Counted from the stretch's first letter, positions 31,692 through 41,406 are shown. The stretch is DNA of 53,240 nt from DAOMFM01 sp035429825 (GCA_044224215.1 JBGAKX010000014.1:1-53240); one strand, 5' to 3'. The notes: a model not told the origin generated them from the letters alone. A program made the numbers and translations.

Positions 31692-34670
31692 CTACTGACC
31701 GTCGAAGTTCCCGGCGACTGCGACGAACGACCCAGGCGCGCCGAACGTGTACGTTCGATCCGCCGCGCCGCTCGAATTCGAGTTGCGCAGGAAGATCACC
31801 GCCGTCGATGGATTGTAGATGCCGATCGTGTCGGTGCCGTCGTCGTTCCAGTCGCCCACGACAGGTGTAAACGCACCGCCCGCTCCGAACGTGAACACGA
31901 TGTCGGCCGGACCCGGCGTATTCGCATTCTTGAGGAAAAACGTCCCGGTCGTGGTGTCGTAGATGCCCACGGTGTCGACGCCGTCGTTGTTCCAGTCGCC
32001 CGCGATCGGAACGAAGTTGGCGCCCCCAGGGCCGAAGTTCAGCACGACGTCCGCTGCTCCGCTTGCATTCGTGTTCTTCAGAAAGAACGCGCCCGTCGCG
32101 GGATCGTAGACGCCAACTGTCGTCGTGCCGTCGCCGTTCCAGTCGCCTGCGATCGGCTTGAGGCCGCCGCCCGGGCCAAAGTTGAACACGATGTCCGCGG
32201 GGCCTGGCGAATTCGACGTTCTGAGGAAGAACGCGCCCGTTGCGGGATCATAGGCGCCGATCGTGTCCGCACGATCGGAACCAACAACGGCGCCGCCGTT
32301 CCAGTTGCCGGCAAGCGGCGTGAGCGCAGCCGTGCCGTAGGCAAAGCTCGTGTCTGCCTGGCCGCCGATCTGGACGTTCCTCAGGAAGTACGTGCCGCCG
32401 CTGCTCAGGCTGACGGTGTCGTCGGGAAGCGCCACGGGCGCCACGAACGACTCGGTAATCCCCGAATGATTGAAGCTGCCGCTCGCGGGACTTACTGCGC
32501 CCTCGCCGATTCCACGCTTTGCATAGGCCTGCCACACGAGCGGTACGTCCTCGGGATGGACCGCGTTCGCCGCCGTGATGACGCCATCGCGCGCCTGACC
32601 GAACGTTGGGCTCGACGGCGTATTCTTGAGGCCGTCACACACGTACTGCATCGCCCGGCTTCGGCCTTCGTCGAATCCGTACGTCTTGATAAGGGACGCG
32701 GAAACCTCCCACAGCATCTCGCACCAGATCTCGCCCGAGTTGTGCACCTCCGAGGCGCTCGACCCAATGTTGGTATTGCGCGGAACGCCGCCCGGGTACG
32801 ACAGTCCGGGACCGATGTCCTTGAACGTCAGCGGGAAGATATCCGTGCGCGTCGAGTACGGGTATCGGCGGATACCAAAGTAGTAGTTGTCAAAGTAGCC
32901 GCTCCAGAACTGGAGGGTCGCCCACGCGCCGGTTGTGAACACGCCGTCAATGTTGTCGCCATTGCGCACGATGTTGATAAGGGCGTTCCAGTCGCCCCAA
33001 CCTTCGCCCATCGAACCGCCCTGGTTGTTGTTCAGACCATTCCCATTGTTGACGAGCCGGTTCGACATGTAGTGCATCCACTCGTGTCCGACGATTCCCC
33101 AGTCGTGGCTCGAGTCGCGCTGCACGGTGAGCGGATTGGCAGCATTGCCGGTGAATCGGAACATCTGCATGCGGGGGCGAGCCCCGTCGGCAGGTGTGCT
33201 CATGTTCGCGTTGTTGGTACCGGAACGGTCTTCGCCCTCTGCCTTGATCGAGTCGGAGCCGCTTCCGCCACGGCCGTAGTTGTCCGTCTGCGCGTTGCGG
33301 CTGACTTCGTTGAATCCCTTCTGGTACCAGATGTCGTGCAGCCAGTTGTTGTAGAAGAAGAGGTGCGTTGTCTTGGACTGTCGCACGGTGGCGTCCGTGG
33401 TAGCCGCCGCCGGGTCGAACGAATAGAGGAACTGCCCCGCCGCGCTTGTGGCGCCGCGAATGTCGCCGGTCGTGAAGCCGTCGGTTCCCGCGATGTCCAG
33501 GTATGCATCGACGTTATTTCCGAGTGTGGATGTAGCGCCCGGCGCGAGCCACGGATCGGTTGGACCAAGCAGGCTTTCGACCGACACGTCGACGGTGGTG
33601 GCGTCCGGCGCCTGGTACTGATCAGGGACGCCGGTGGGATGCGGGGTGCCAACCGTGCCTTGCGGACTGTCGAGCGGCTTGAATGGATTCGACCCGTCGG
33701 CAAACACCCGGTAGGTGAACGCGTCGTTCACCATCAGGTTGTTGCGAAAGAGCACCGTGCCGTCGACCGCGCTGATGACGTACGCAAAGTACGGACCCGA
33801 TCCGGCGGGCTCGCCGGTGATGTTGACCTCGACATAGAAGGAGGGAATGGTCTCGCCGGCTGCGATCGGAAACAGCACCTGGCGTCCGCGCAGGCCTTCG
33901 CCAAAGCGCGCGTTCTCGCCCGCAGTTCGATCGGGCCCGAACTCGAGGAGGGTATAGCCCGCCTGGTCGACGCCCTTCGACACGAAATCGCGTCCCGCGA
34001 ACACCGAATTCGAAAGATCGCCGGCGGCGCGCGCTACGGCGTCGTCAAGAGCAAGCGCCGACGTCTTGGCGCTCGCTCCGGCGACGGCGTTCGGATAGAC
34101 AATTCCAGCAGTTCCCGCGACGGCGTGGTCGACCGGCGACATCACCACCGCGAACTCGGCGCCGAAGACCGGAACGCCGGCCGCTCGCTGCTCGAACCGG
34201 ACGATGGTCGCGCCGCCCTCCGGCGACGTGGTGTAGATGACGTGCAACGTCTCCAAATCGGCCGGCTTCAACCCGTAGACATCAAGGTTCGAAGAAAGAA
34301 ACCGTCGGGCCGCCGCGACAGGGTCGCTGACGCCCTTTGCCGACAGGCGTTGGCCGGGCGTGACCGTCGTCACCATCTTTGGCAGCAACGACACCTCGTC
34401 GCGGTGAACCACAAGCCCAGACACGCGCGCAGACATCCTGGCGACGGCGTCCGCCTGCGTGGACGGGAGAGCCAGCTTGCCCGCTCGAGCGGCTGCAAGT
34501 TCGTTTCGCACATCGTAGTTCGCAGGCACAGCCGGCGTCGCGGCGGCCTCCGATGCCGGGTGGTTTGAAAGGCCCCGGGCCGCAATCGTCGCGGGCGACA
34601 TGGTTGCGAGCATGGCGAGGCACAGCACCGTTGTCGTGAAAGACGCCGCAATATTCCTGGATCGTCGCAT
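31692..34670 (-). CDS. Secreted M36 (fungalysin-like) metallopeptidase with C-terminal repeats
   Basis: A 992-aa secreted zinc endopeptidase. A signal peptide (to about residue 35) is followed by a FTP/PepSY-like propeptide region. The M36 catalytic core has HEWMH (His529, Glu530, His533) and the third ligand Glu556 in GSMGEGWGDW, with MSNRL as in fungalysins. After about residue 760 come roughly four and a half tandem repeats of about 48 aa (GDWNxDGxDTVGIYxPxTGxFFLRNxN pattern). The frame extends to 34739, but ATG 34670, preceded by AAGGAG, gives a proper signal peptide. The role is probably extracellular protein degradation. Confidence 0.92.
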   Translation of the reverse strand: MRRSRNIAASFTTTVLCLAMLATMSPATIAARGLSNHPASEAAATPAVPANYDVRNELAAARAGKLALPSTQADAVARMSARVSGLVVHRDEVSLLPKMVTTVTPGQRLSAKGVSDPVAAARRFLSSNLDVYGLKPADLETLHVIYTTSPEGGATIVRFEQRAAGVPVFGAEFAVVMSPVDHAVAGTAGIVYPNAVAGASAKTSALALDDAVARAAGDLSNSVFAGRDFVSKGVDQAGYTLLEFGPDRTAGENARFGEGLRGRQVLFPIAAGETIPSFYVEVNITGEPAGSGPYFAYVISAVDGTVLFRNNLMVNDAFTYRVFADGSNPFKPLDSPQGTVGTPHPTGVPDQYQAPDATTVDVSVESLLGPTDPWLAPGATSTLGNNVDAYLDIAGTDGFTTGDIRGATSAAGQFLYSFDPAAATTDATVRQSKTTHLFFYNNWLHDIWYQKGFNEVSRNAQTDNYGRGGSGSDSIKAEGEDRSGTNNANMSTPADGARPRMQMFRFTGNAANPLTVQRDSSHDWGIVGHEWMHYMSNRLVNNGNGLNNNQGGSMGEGWGDWNALINIVRNGDNIDGVFTTGAWATLQFWSGYFDNYYFGIRRYPYSTRTDIFPLTFKDIGPGLSYPGGVPRNTNIGSSASEVHNSGEIWCEMLWEVSASLIKTYGFDEGRSRAMQYVCDGLKNTPSSPTFGQARDGVITAANAVHPEDVPLVWQAYAKRGIGEGAVSPASGSFNHSGITESFVAPVALPDDTVSLSSGGTYFLRNVQIGGQADTSFAYGTAALTPLAGNWNGGAVVGSDRADTIGAYDPATGAFFLRTSNSPGPADIVFNFGPGGGLKPIAGDWNGDGTTTVGVYDPATGAFFLKNTNASGAADVVLNFGPGGANFVPIAGDWNNDGVDTVGIYDTTTGTFFLKNANTPGPADIVFTFGAGGAFTPVVGDWNDDGTDTIGIYNPSTAVIFLRNSNSSGAADRTYTFGAPGSFVAVAGNFDGQ
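31695..32400 (-). repeat. Tandem repeats of about 145 bp encoding beta-propeller-like modules
   Basis: Within the M36 gene, successive units share (P/V)(I/V)(A/V)GDWN(N/G/D)DG, (T/V)(I/V)G(I/V)Y(D/N), TG(A/T)FFL(R/K) and GxAD blocks at a period of 48-49 codons. The first and last units are more divergent or truncated. The GDWNxDG block resembles Asp-rich calcium-binding loops of FG-GAP/VCBS-type repeats. Confidence 0.8.
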
Positions 34671-34784
34671 GGGACGTGGCTCTCCTTCGTCGGATGGTTG
34701 TGTGTTGTGGTTCGTCGCGACCCGTGGGGCGAACCGCACAATACAATAGAACCGTACGGCGCGGTGCAGAGTCGCGAGTCGGAC

Positions 34785-34813
34785 AATCTATAGAGCAGGT
34801 TCGGGGGTGTCAA
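34785..34813 (-). promoter_or_regulatory. Sigma70-type promoter for the M36 peptidase gene
   Basis: Minus strand TTGACA (34813-34808), 17-bp spacer, TAGATT (34790-34785). TATAGA at 15-bp spacing is an overlapping alternative -10. The start codon is about 108 nt beyond the predicted transcription start. Confidence 0.6.
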
Positions 34814-34841
34814 ACCGAAACGACAGGCCGAATCGCCAGAA

Positions 34842-35960
34842 TCAGGCGCCTGGAGTCGCGGCAGGCTGTCCGTTGCGCAGACCCTCGAGCAACGCCCGAA
34901 CCCGCGTCCTGAACTGGTCGCGCCCAAACCGGTCGGCATTCGTACGTAGCGCTGCCGTCGAATACGTTGTCCCAATGGCCAGTTCGACGGCCTGCGCGAG
35001 CGCGTCCGGTGTGCGTTCGGTGAACAGCTCGCCGGTAACACCACGGGAGACCGTTTCGAGCGCACCGCCTTCCGCAAGCGCAACCACGGGAAGACCGCAC
35101 GCCTGTGCTTCGACGGCGGCGATGCCAAAGTCCTCGCGGCCCGGGACTACCAGCAGCCGCGACGTCCGGTAGAGCTCGCGGAGGAGATCGTCGGGAACCC
35201 GTCCGAGAAATTCGACCGTGGGCCCGGCGACTCGCTCGAGTGGCCTGCGCTCGATGCCGTCGCCGACGATATTGAGCCGCCAGCCTCTGTCAGAAAACGC
35301 ACGGATCGCCAGATCCACGCGCTTATGCGGCACGAGCGCCGAGACAACAAGCCCGGCGTCGCTCCGGTCTACGTCGGAGGGCGTGAAGAACTCGAGATCG
35401 ACAGGTGGATGGACAACGGTGGCGTCTCGGCCGTAATCCGCAGAGATCTGGTGACGGACATAGTCGGAGTTTGCGAGAAAAACATCGACCCGCTTGGAGG
35501 ACACCCGATCCCATCGCCGCAGGTACGGCCGGAAGAGCGCGAGCGCGGCCCGTCGGGCGAGACGCGACGACCCGAACGCATAGTAGTCGTCCGTACGTCC
35601 CCAAACGTACCGCATCGGCGAGTGGCAGTAGCAGACGTGCAATGCGCCGCGCGGCGCGCGGACGCTCATCGCGACGGCGTGACTGCTGCTGATCACGAGG
35701 TCGACGTCTTGCTCGATCGACAGCGTGCGCGCAAGGAGCGGGAACAGCGGCAGGAACAGGCGGTAGTGCGTCCTGCCGAACGGCACGCGGTCGAGTGTCG
35801 AGGCGATGATCTCGCGATCCGACTCGATCGGAGGTGTCGACCCCGGGACATGCACAAGTGTGTAGACCGGTGCACCGGGAAACATGTCGCAGAGCTCGGC
35901 GAGGACCTTCTCGCCGCCTCGCATTCCCGTCAGCCAGTCGTGGACCAGTGCGACACGCAT
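34842..35960 (-). CDS. Family 4-type glycosyltransferase (GT-B fold)
   Basis: A 372-aa glycosyltransferase likely involved in extracellular or O-polysaccharide assembly. The acceptor-side N-terminus is MRVALVHDWLTGMRGGEKVL, a GT4 hallmark with the Gly-Gly-Glu loop. The donor domain holds VVSALVPHKRVDLAIRAF, GREDFGIAAVEAQACGLPVVA (the E-x7-E nucleotide-sugar motif) and a basic C-terminal helix. Start ATG 35960 places this N-terminus at residue 1. It is divergent from the flippase-ligase-glycosyltransferase run. Confidence 0.92.
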   Translation of the reverse strand: MRVALVHDWLTGMRGGEKVLAELCDMFPGAPVYTLVHVPGSTPPIESDREIIASTLDRVPFGRTHYRLFLPLFPLLARTLSIEQDVDLVISSSHAVAMSVRAPRGALHVCYCHSPMRYVWGRTDDYYAFGSSRLARRAALALFRPYLRRWDRVSSKRVDVFLANSDYVRHQISADYGRDATVVHPPVDLEFFTPSDVDRSDAGLVVSALVPHKRVDLAIRAFSDRGWRLNIVGDGIERRPLERVAGPTVEFLGRVPDDLLRELYRTSRLLVVPGREDFGIAAVEAQACGLPVVALAEGGALETVSRGVTGELFTERTPDALAQAVELAIGTTYSTAALRTNADRFGRDQFRTRVRALLEGLRNGQPAATPGA

Positions 35961-36064
35961 CGCTGCCAACCGAGGGTCGCCTCCGACGGTGCGCCGTCGA
36001 CAGCCCGTGGACATCAGACTGCTGACAGTAGCACCATGACCGAACCGTTCCGAAGCGAGCTTTG

Positions 36065-37306
36065 ATGACATTCACAAAGAGCGTTGCCTTGCGTGCGCTT
36101 GCCGAGATCGTGGCAAAGGCAAGCAGCGTCGTGCTCATGGTCGCGGCCGCGCGCATTCTGCAACCTCGCGAGTTCGGGGAGTTCTCGCTCGCATGGGCAG
36201 CCGGCTGGCTTGCAGCAACAGGTACGGATCTCGGGCTCCACCTCGTGACTGCGCGCGAGCTTGCGCGCGGCCGCGCGGGCGCGGTGCATTGGGCGAAGCG
36301 CGCGTTCGAAGCAAAACTCGGACTCACCGCGGTAATGGTTGCCGTGGGCGTCGGCGCGGCCCTGCTCGGCCGGATCCATCAGCCGATTGCGTTCCTCGCT
36401 GTGGGCGGCGCCGTCGTCGCGTTGTCGTACGTCGATTTCGCGCAGCACGTCCTGCGCGCGCGCGGCGCGTTCGGGCGCGACGCCGCGGTGCTTCTCGTCG
36501 CGCGCGGTGCGATGGTCGGCCTTGGGCTCTGGGGAGTCATATCGGCCGATCCGACGAGGTTCTCGCTGTTGCTATTCACGGGTGCCATCGCTGGCGCGTG
36601 CATCGCGTTGCTCGTTGCGAGGCGCGACGTCCGAGGGCTCGACGCAGCTGGAGGCGCGACGGTGGGCAGGGCTGACGTCCTGGCGAGCGCGCTTCCCGTC
36701 GGCCTCGGCATCGCGTTGTCCATCGTGTGCTTCAGGCTCGACCTCTTTCTGCTCGAGGCGATCAAGGGCGCTTCGTTCGTGGGTGTCTACGCCGCTGCAT
36801 ACCGGATCTTCGAGGCAGCGCAACTTATTCCAGCAGTGGGCCTTACGGTGCTGTTCCCACGGCTCGCGGCTTCGGGTGGCGCGACCCCTGAGGGACGCAC
36901 GCTGCGACGGCGTTCGTTCGCCGCGCTCGTTGCCGCGGGCGTCGCCGTGTCCGTCGTCGGTATGGTCGTCTCATCGGTGCTCGTCAATATGCTCTTCGGC
37001 CGTGAGTATGGTGACGCCGTCCTGCCGCTACGCGTGCTGCTGCTCGCCGCCCCGTTCATGTTCGGCAACTACCTGCTGACGCAGGATCTGGTGTCCGCCG
37101 GCAGGCAACGCGCGTATGCGGCCCTTGCGGCCGGAGCGCTGGGAGTCAATCTCGCGGGCAACCTCTGGGCGATTCCGCGATTCGGCATGGCAGGGGCCGC
37201 GGCGGTTACTGTTGCAACCGAGATCGCGCTCATGGTCGGATGCCTTGTCGTCAGTGGTCGGCTGACAAAGCGCACCCCGGATCCTCTCGACGAGGCGCCC
37301 GCGTGA
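36065..37306 (+). CDS. Oligosaccharide flippase (Wzx/MurJ-type membrane protein)
   Basis: A 413-aa polytopic protein with 12 or more hydrophobic segments, typical of polysaccharide flippases. It begins with the family pattern SVALRALAEIVAKASSVVLMVAAARILQPREFGEFSLAWA. The middle carries ALPVGLGIALSIVCFRLDLFLLEAIKG ... GVYAAAYRIFEAAQLIPAVG. The neighbouring O-antigen ligase and glycosyltransferases support lipid-linked glycan translocation. A TTG codon directly precedes ATG 36065; I use the ATG. Its stop overlaps the next GTG. Confidence 0.88.
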   Translation: MTFTKSVALRALAEIVAKASSVVLMVAAARILQPREFGEFSLAWAAGWLAATGTDLGLHLVTARELARGRAGAVHWAKRAFEAKLGLTAVMVAVGVGAALLGRIHQPIAFLAVGGAVVALSYVDFAQHVLRARGAFGRDAAVLLVARGAMVGLGLWGVISADPTRFSLLLFTGAIAGACIALLVARRDVRGLDAAGGATVGRADVLASALPVGLGIALSIVCFRLDLFLLEAIKGASFVGVYAAAYRIFEAAQLIPAVGLTVLFPRLAASGGATPEGRTLRRRSFAALVAAGVAVSVVGMVVSSVLVNMLFGREYGDAVLPLRVLLLAAPFMFGNYLLTQDLVSAGRQRAYAALAAGALGVNLAGNLWAIPRFGMAGAAAVTVATEIALMVGCLVVSGRLTKRTPDPLDEAPA

Positions 37307-39060
37307 ACGTGTTCGAACGCATACTCCAGGCCCTCGCCATGTCGGCGCTCGCTGCGCTGCCCTTCGAGTCCGACCAACTGGCCGTATCGTTGGGACCCGT
37401 GCGCGTCACGATTCCCGAAGCACTTGTCGGCGCGACCATCGCAGCTGGCCTCGCATGGGCGATCGTGGGACCGGGAGCCGCAGCATTGCGACGCGTCGCA
37501 CCGTTTGCCACGGCAGCCGGTCTGTTTGTTGCGGCGCTTGCGGTGTCCGCCATCGCGGCGCCCGAGCATCGAGATCTCGCGTTCAAGTTCGTGTGCCGGA
37601 TCGCCGGCGGCGCAGCGTTCGGTACGGTTGTCGCGGCGCTCGTGGCGACGCGCACGCGCGCGGCCGCGAATGTGCTGACGGCGTTTGCGGCTGGCGTCCT
37701 CGTGTCGTCGGTGATCGCCGTGGCTGAATTTGCATGGCCAGACGTCGTGGTCCCGCACCTGTGGCTGTTTCGGTCGGGCGCGATATATTCCGCGGGATCG
37801 GTGAGGGCAGCGTCGACCTACGGATATCCGAACACGCTGGCCACGTCGATCGCAATGGCGTTCCCCGTCGTGGTCGCACGGACGTCCGCGGCAATCGATC
37901 GCCGATGGATCGGCGCCGTCGCGTTGTGCGTGTTGTGCGTCGCGCTCGTCACCACGTTCTCGCGCGGTGGTCTGGTTGCCGCGGTCGCGGGGCTCGGCGT
38001 CGTCTCGATCGTCGCGTGGAGTCTCACCGAGCGTCGACTGGCCTTGCAGGCCGCGGGCACAGTCGCGCTCATCGCGATGACGTGGCTGGCTGCGTGGCTC
38101 GGCGCCGCCCAGCTTGCGCGCCGTGGCACCGTCGCCGATCAGCGTCAGCTGCTGTCCGCCTCGATCCAGCCGGCGGTGCGCGCGATCGCCGTACGACCCG
38201 GCGCCGAGGCCACGATGCCAATCAGCGTGACGAATACCGGCGCGCTCGCATGGACGTCGACCGACGCCGCACCGTTCACACTCGTGTCGCGGTGGTACGA
38301 CACGGCCGGCAGCGAGGTCACCGTCGAGGGCGACCGCACGTTTCTTCCACGGGATGTTGCGCCCGGCGAATCGCTCGCTCTTAACGGTGTGTACGTCGCG
38401 CCTCCGGCCGAAGGTGACTACTGGCTCGTGTGGGACGTGTACGTCGAGAATCGTGTCCGGTTCGGCGAGCTCGGATCACGTATCTCTGCGGTTCGCGTTG
38501 CGTCGCGGCGCGATCCGCGAATCGCGGATGCCGTCGTGCAGAGGTGGCTGGACGGCGATGCCGCCTCGCCATCGCTTTCCAACGACCCAGGCCGTCAGGC
38601 GTACATCCCGCCCGGGCGAAGGTCGCTGTGGTGGGCGGCGCTCGCGATGTTCCGCGAACGGCCGCTCGTGGGTATCGGCCCGGACAACTACCGGTTGTCT
38701 TACGGTCGGTTTCTCGGCCTCGACGCGTGGGACATGCGCGTTTACGCGAACAACATGTATCTCGAACTGCTCGCCACGTCGGGTCTGCTCGGATTTTGTG
38801 CGTTTCTCGTCCTGCTCGCCGTCGTGGCACGACATACCCTCAATGTGCTACGCGAGAATCGGACACGGGGCGCCGGTGATGCGATGGCCATCGCCGCGTG
38901 CGCGAGCCTCGCCGCGCTTCTCGTGCACGGCATGGTCGATTACTTTCTCGAATTCACCGCCGGCTACATCGCCCTGTTTACCTGGATGGGCGTCCTGGCG
39001 GGATTCGGCGCAGCGGCGGCCGCAAAGATCACGCGTCCCAAAGCGGAGAGTGCGGCGTGA
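37303..39060 (+). CDS. O-antigen ligase/polymerase-like protein with inserted Ig-like domain
   Basis: A 585-aa Wzy_C/WaaL-family membrane protein. About seven hydrophobic segments precede residue 270 (with RAASTYGYPNTLATSIAM and TTFSRGG, a conserved periplasmic/cytoplasmic Arg region). Residues 288-401 form a soluble beta-rich segment (AVRPGAEATMPISVTNTGALAW ... GDYWLVWDVYVEN) resembling the Ig-like/NBR1-type fold. The classical ligase loop then resumes with FRERPLVGIGPDNYR, and the last hydrophobic segments follow. The start is GTG 37303, coupled to the flippase gene. Its stop overlaps the following glycosyltransferase start. Confidence 0.87.
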   Translation: MNVFERILQALAMSALAALPFESDQLAVSLGPVRVTIPEALVGATIAAGLAWAIVGPGAAALRRVAPFATAAGLFVAALAVSAIAAPEHRDLAFKFVCRIAGGAAFGTVVAALVATRTRAAANVLTAFAAGVLVSSVIAVAEFAWPDVVVPHLWLFRSGAIYSAGSVRAASTYGYPNTLATSIAMAFPVVVARTSAAIDRRWIGAVALCVLCVALVTTFSRGGLVAAVAGLGVVSIVAWSLTERRLALQAAGTVALIAMTWLAAWLGAAQLARRGTVADQRQLLSASIQPAVRAIAVRPGAEATMPISVTNTGALAWTSTDAAPFTLVSRWYDTAGSEVTVEGDRTFLPRDVAPGESLALNGVYVAPPAEGDYWLVWDVYVENRVRFGELGSRISAVRVASRRDPRIADAVVQRWLDGDAASPSLSNDPGRQAYIPPGRRSLWWAALAMFRERPLVGIGPDNYRLSYGRFLGLDAWDMRVYANNMYLELLATSGLLGFCAFLVLLAVVARHTLNVLRENRTRGAGDAMAIAACASLAALLVHGMVDYFLEFTAGYIALFTWMGVLAGFGAAAAAKITRPKAESAA

Positions 39061-40172
39061 GCGCGGGTTTGCGCATCGCATACGAAACCACGACCGTCGT
39101 ACCCCGTCGGTCGGGCATCGGTCGCGTGGTCGAACAACTCGCGTATGCGCTCGACCGCACCGCCCGCGTCGGCGACGAGCTCTACGTGCTCACAAACGGC
39201 GAGCCACTCGAGCGCTTGAAGTCGGCGCCGCGCCGCGGACCGCTTCGCCCGACGCCGCTCTGGATGCAGATGGCCGTCCCGCGCGTGGCCCGCGAGGAGC
39301 GGTTTGATCTGTTCCACTTCACGAATTCGACGGCGCCGGTGAATTTCACGGCACCGTACGTGACGACCATTCACGACCTGTCGCTGATGCGGATGCCCGA
39401 GATGCATCCGCTCCGCCGCCGTGCATACCAGCGCACGTTGCTGAAGAGCTCGGCCGCGCGGGCGCGGCTCGTGATCACGATCTCGCAGGCGTCGGCGCAC
39501 GACCTTCAGGAGTATCTCGGCGTCCCCACCGAGAAGATCGTCGTGACGCACGTCGCGGCCGACGACCGGTTTCACGCACCCGTCGACGCCGAGGCAATCG
39601 AGCGTGTCGCCGCGCGGTACGCGCTCGACGGGCCGTATCTCCTCTACGTTGGAACGATCGAGCCGCGAAAGAACCTGGTACGACTGATCGACGCGTTCGA
39701 GTCGGCACGCGTCGACGGCGTGACGCTGGTCCTCGCAGGCGGCATCGGGTGGATGGCCGCGGACGTCGCGCGCCGCGCGAACGGGTACGCGGGTCGCGGA
39801 CGCATCCGCATGCTCGGGTACGTCGACGACGACGAGCTCCCCGCGCTGTATCGCGCGGCGCAGGCGGTGGTCTATCCGTCGTTGTGGGAGGGCTTCGGGC
39901 TTCCGGTGCTCGAGGCCATGACGGTCGGCGCGCCGGTGATTGCATCGCGCATCCCCGCCATCACGGAAGTCGCAGGCCAGGCGGCGCTGCTCGTCGATCC
40001 GTCGTCCACCGAAGAGATCGGAGCCGCGATCGCTCAGGTCGTCTCGGACTCGGCGCTGCGCGCACGACTCAGTGCTGACGGTCTCGAGCGCTCGCGGCTC
40101 TTCGACTGGGATCACGCGGCGCAAGCGACGTGGCAGGTCTATCGCGACGCGTTGGCGCGGATTGACCCGTGA
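39057..40172 (+). CDS. Family 4-type glycosyltransferase (GT-B fold)
   Basis: A 371-aa glycosyltransferase with the GT4 N-terminal pattern (RIAYETTTVVPRRSGIGRVV), TTIHDLSLMRMPEMHP, the GTIEPRKNLVRLIDAF donor-domain start and PSLWEGFGLPVLEAMTVGAPV (E-x7-E motif). It resembles mannosyltransferase-like enzymes of surface-polysaccharide clusters. The start is GTG 39057, coupled to the O-antigen ligase gene. It converges on the MFS gene with a 19-bp gap. Confidence 0.92.
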   Translation: MSAGLRIAYETTTVVPRRSGIGRVVEQLAYALDRTARVGDELYVLTNGEPLERLKSAPRRGPLRPTPLWMQMAVPRVAREERFDLFHFTNSTAPVNFTAPYVTTIHDLSLMRMPEMHPLRRRAYQRTLLKSSAARARLVITISQASAHDLQEYLGVPTEKIVVTHVAADDRFHAPVDAEAIERVAARYALDGPYLLYVGTIEPRKNLVRLIDAFESARVDGVTLVLAGGIGWMAADVARRANGYAGRGRIRMLGYVDDDELPALYRAAQAVVYPSLWEGFGLPVLEAMTVGAPVIASRIPAITEVAGQAALLVDPSSTEEIGAAIAQVVSDSALRARLSADGLERSRLFDWDHAAQATWQVYRDALARIDP

Positions 40173-40191
40173 GCAACCTGCCGGATGAGAA

Positions 40192-41406
40192 TCACGACGC
40201 CTTTGCGACGGCCGACGTGGCCTTTGCGTTGAACATGATCGCGATCAGCAGCGCCGCGACCATCAGCAGCGACCCGGCAAAGTACGGGGCGGCCCAGCTG
40301 ATCGCGTAGAGCGCGCCGCCAAGCAGCGGCCCTGCGATCCGGCCGATCGAGCTCATGGACTGGGCCACGCCCAGCGACGCGCCCTGCTGGGACGCGGGCG
40401 TCATTCGCGAGACGAGCGCGGTCACCGCGGGGTTCTGCAGCCCGCTTCCCACGGCCAGCAGCGTGAGCGCGACCATCAGGAGCGCGAGCGATTGCTCGAC
40501 GGGCACGCCGACGAGTGCGAGGCCGATGGCGAGAAACAGCGTGCCAAAGACCACGAGCGGTCGCTCGCCCGTCTTTTCCACAAGCCTGCCGACGAGCCCG
40601 CCCTGGACGACGGCCATTACGATGCCGACGAACGCGAAGAGAAACGCGGCGCGCGATTCGTCGAAGCCGAAGCGATCCTTCAGCAGCAGCGCCAGCGTCG
40701 CCTCCATTCCTGCAAACGCGATGGTCGACAGCAGGACCACAAGCAGCAGCAGCCGCATGTGCGGATTGCGAAGCGCCGCCGTCAGACGAGTGAAACGCGA
40801 CCGGGCCTCGACGGCAAACGACAGGTGCCGTTCGGGCTCGGGCAGATGCCACAGCATGGCCGTCGCGTTGAGGACCGCCAGCGTTCCGACCACGTAGAAG
40901 GGGAGCGCGATGCTGATCGACGCCAGCAGGCCGCCGATCGCCGGTCCGAGCACGAACCCCAGCCCGAACGCCATGCCGATCAACCCGAGCGCCTTCGCGC
41001 GCTTCTCGGGAGCGGTGATGTCGGCAACGTAGGCCTGCGCCGTCGAGATGTTCGCACCCGTTATGCCGTCGACGAATCGCGCGACAAAGACGAGCCACAG
41101 CGCGTGCGGCAGCAGCGACGCGAACCCGAGCGTAAACGAAGCGATCGCCGTACCGTACAGGCTGACGGCGAGCACCGGCTTTCGCCCCACGCGGTCCGAC
41201 AGGCTGCCGAGTATCGGCGCAAAGACGAACTGCATGGCCGAGTAGCTTGCAAGCAGGACTCCGACCTCGAACGGCGTCGCGCCCTGGCGCTCGGCATAGA
41301 GCGGCAGGATCGGGATTACGATGCCGAAGCCGACGAGGTCGATGAAGACCGTCAGCCAGATCAGAAAGAGAGGCGAGTTCCCCTTGCGCGGTTCGCGGTT
41401 CGACAT
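40192..41406 (-). CDS. MFS transporter, TetA-like (DHA1) drug/proton antiporter family
   Basis: A 404-aa transporter with 12 hydrophobic segments. The motif A loop is GSLSDRVGRKPVL, followed by ARFVDGITGANISTAQAYVADIT (TetA-family signature) and GPAIGGLLA (motif C-like). Short loops and the absence of a large insert fit TetA/MdtG-like exporters. Start ATG 41406 is chosen to begin shortly before the first helix. Substrate unknown; antibiotic resistance should not be assumed from the family name. Confidence 0.92.
   Translation of the reverse strand: MSNREPRKGNSPLFLIWLTVFIDLVGFGIVIPILPLYAERQGATPFEVGVLLASYSAMQFVFAPILGSLSDRVGRKPVLAVSLYGTAIASFTLGFASLLPHALWLVFVARFVDGITGANISTAQAYVADITAPEKRAKALGLIGMAFGLGFVLGPAIGGLLASISIALPFYVVGTLAVLNATAMLWHLPEPERHLSFAVEARSRFTRLTAALRNPHMRLLLLVVLLSTIAFAGMEATLALLLKDRFGFDESRAAFLFAFVGIVMAVVQGGLVGRLVEKTGERPLVVFGTLFLAIGLALVGVPVEQSLALLMVALTLLAVGSGLQNPAVTALVSRMTPASQQGASLGVAQSMSSIGRIAGPLLGGALYAISWAAPYFAGSLLMVAALLIAIMFNAKATSAVAKAS

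Noticed and set aside
31644..34568. A 974-codon open frame on the + strand, antisense to the M36 peptidase gene
   Set aside because: It is a compositional shadow of the high-GC coding strand. Its translation is Arg/Val/Asp-rich with no recognisable domain, while the opposite strand encodes a complete M36 peptidase.
40192..41406. Reading the TetA-like MFS gene as an antibiotic resistance determinant
   Set aside because: Only the broad family is visible. There is no TetR-type regulator, mobile element or other resistance context.
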